This document shows positions 5,985 through 6,210 of a DNA stretch of 6,210 bases, piece by piece. Positions within the stretch are counted from its first letter, which is position 1, and the number at the start of each line of letters is the position of its first letter. The DNA is taken from contig JAIOOZ010000678.1 of NCBI GenBank assembly GCA_021414185.1, positions 1 through 6,210 on the forward strand, written 5' to 3'. A program made the translations under genes and the position numbers. This stretch comes from Betaproteobacteria bacterium (lineage in GTDB: Bacteria; Pseudomonadota; Gammaproteobacteria; Burkholderiales; SG8-41). A model generated the notes under the pieces. That model did no database searches and was not told where the DNA came from. It worked only from the letters and a program-made list of their open reading frames with translations.

Positions 5985-6179
5985 TTAAACTTTGGTGGTA
6001 CGGTAGTAATTGCGCACGTGTTCCGTAAGCTGGTAGCCCTTGCCCTGCGGCGGCGTGGCCGCGGCCGCGCGCTCCGGCTCTGCGCCCTGCCGCGTGATCG
6101 CGACGGTCGCGGCGGCAGCGCCGCCGACGCCGAGCGCGGCAAGAAATTTTCTGCGGCTGGAACTGGGTTTGGTCGTCAT
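5985..6179 (-). CDS. Formate dehydrogenase region TAT-target small protein
   Basis: A 64-residue protein with a canonical twin-arginine signal, SRRKFLAALG (8-17), followed by an Ala-rich hydrophobic stretch to about residue 29. Its conserved C-terminal block is Y-Q-L-T-E-H-V-R-N-Y-Y (49-59). This matches the TIGR02811 family ('formate dehydrogenase region TAT target') motif Y-[HRK]-x-[TS]-x-H-[IV]-x-x-Y-Y as I recall it, with Gln in place of the usual basic second residue. Members are under about 70 residues and are encoded beside formate dehydrogenase genes. They may be a subunit or accessory protein, but no function is established to my knowledge. It precedes fdhA by only 18 nt and has a strong GAGGAG six bases before its ATG, so it is translated from the same message. 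Only about 25 residues remain after signal removal, so it may act through its Tat signal or as a small bound peptide. Confidence 0.93.
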   Translation of the reverse strand: MTTKPSSSRRKFLAALGVGGAAAATVAITRQGAEPERAAAATPPQGKGYQLTEHVRNYYRTTKV

Positions 6180-6185
6180 GGCATG

Positions 6186-6191
6186 CTCCTC
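6186..6191 (-). promoter_or_regulatory. Ribosome binding site of the TAT-target small gene
   Basis: The reverse strand reads GAGGAG, six bases before the ATG at 6179. A second ATG at 6184 lies between them but reaches a TGA after one codon, so it is not used as a gene start. The remaining bases to 6210 show no promoter. Confidence 0.75.
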
Positions 6192-6210
6192 GGTGACATC
6201 AGCCCATGTC

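Noticed and set aside
6199..6210. The possible last codons of an upstream - strand gene (a TGA at 6201-6199 preceded by three open codons)
   Set aside because: Twelve bases cannot support a gene call. An upstream operon member such as a chaperone gene is plausible but not visible.

Overview
The window holds parts of two anaerobic respiratory gene sets that face each other. The DNA is GC-rich, and the protein variants (a FrdC/FrdD anchor pair like that of E. coli, and a Cys-type three-subunit periplasmic formate dehydrogenase with small exported companions) best fit a proteobacterium, probably betaproteobacterial. That placement is inferred from protein style; no rRNA or marker gene is present.

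Left part (1-621, + strand): the 3' end of a fumarate reductase operon, namely the C-terminal two thirds of frdC and a complete frdD, overlapping by ATGA. The catalytic subunits frdA and frdB would lie to the left, outside the window. Around 646-674 a GC-rich hairpin with T-runs on both strands closes this operon and also the one arriving from the right.

Right part (699-6179, - strand): one compact operon, read right to left. It contains a 64-residue Tat-exported protein of the 'formate dehydrogenase region TAT target' type, fdhA (catalytic Mo/W-bisMGD subunit with Cys in place of selenocysteine), fdhB (four-cluster iron-sulfur subunit without a membrane anchor), a 78-residue lipoprotein, fdhC (cytochrome b subunit with an N-terminal extension), and a 108-residue exported Ala/Pro-rich protein. 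The gaps are 18 nt, 38 nt, a 4-nt overlap, 9 nt and 23 nt, so the six genes are very probably co-transcribed. No promoter is visible; it must lie to the right of 6210.

How the parts fit: FdhA oxidises formate in the periplasm, FdhB carries electrons through its clusters, and FdhC passes them by two b hemes to the quinone pool. FrdCD anchors an enzyme that takes electrons from quinol to reduce fumarate. Donor and acceptor modules of a formate-to-fumarate chain therefore sit side by side, though shared use is an inference. The core subunits are well known. The less understood parts are the three small exported proteins encoded within the fdh operon. I found no CRISPR array, mobile element, tRNA, rRNA or wholly new system.
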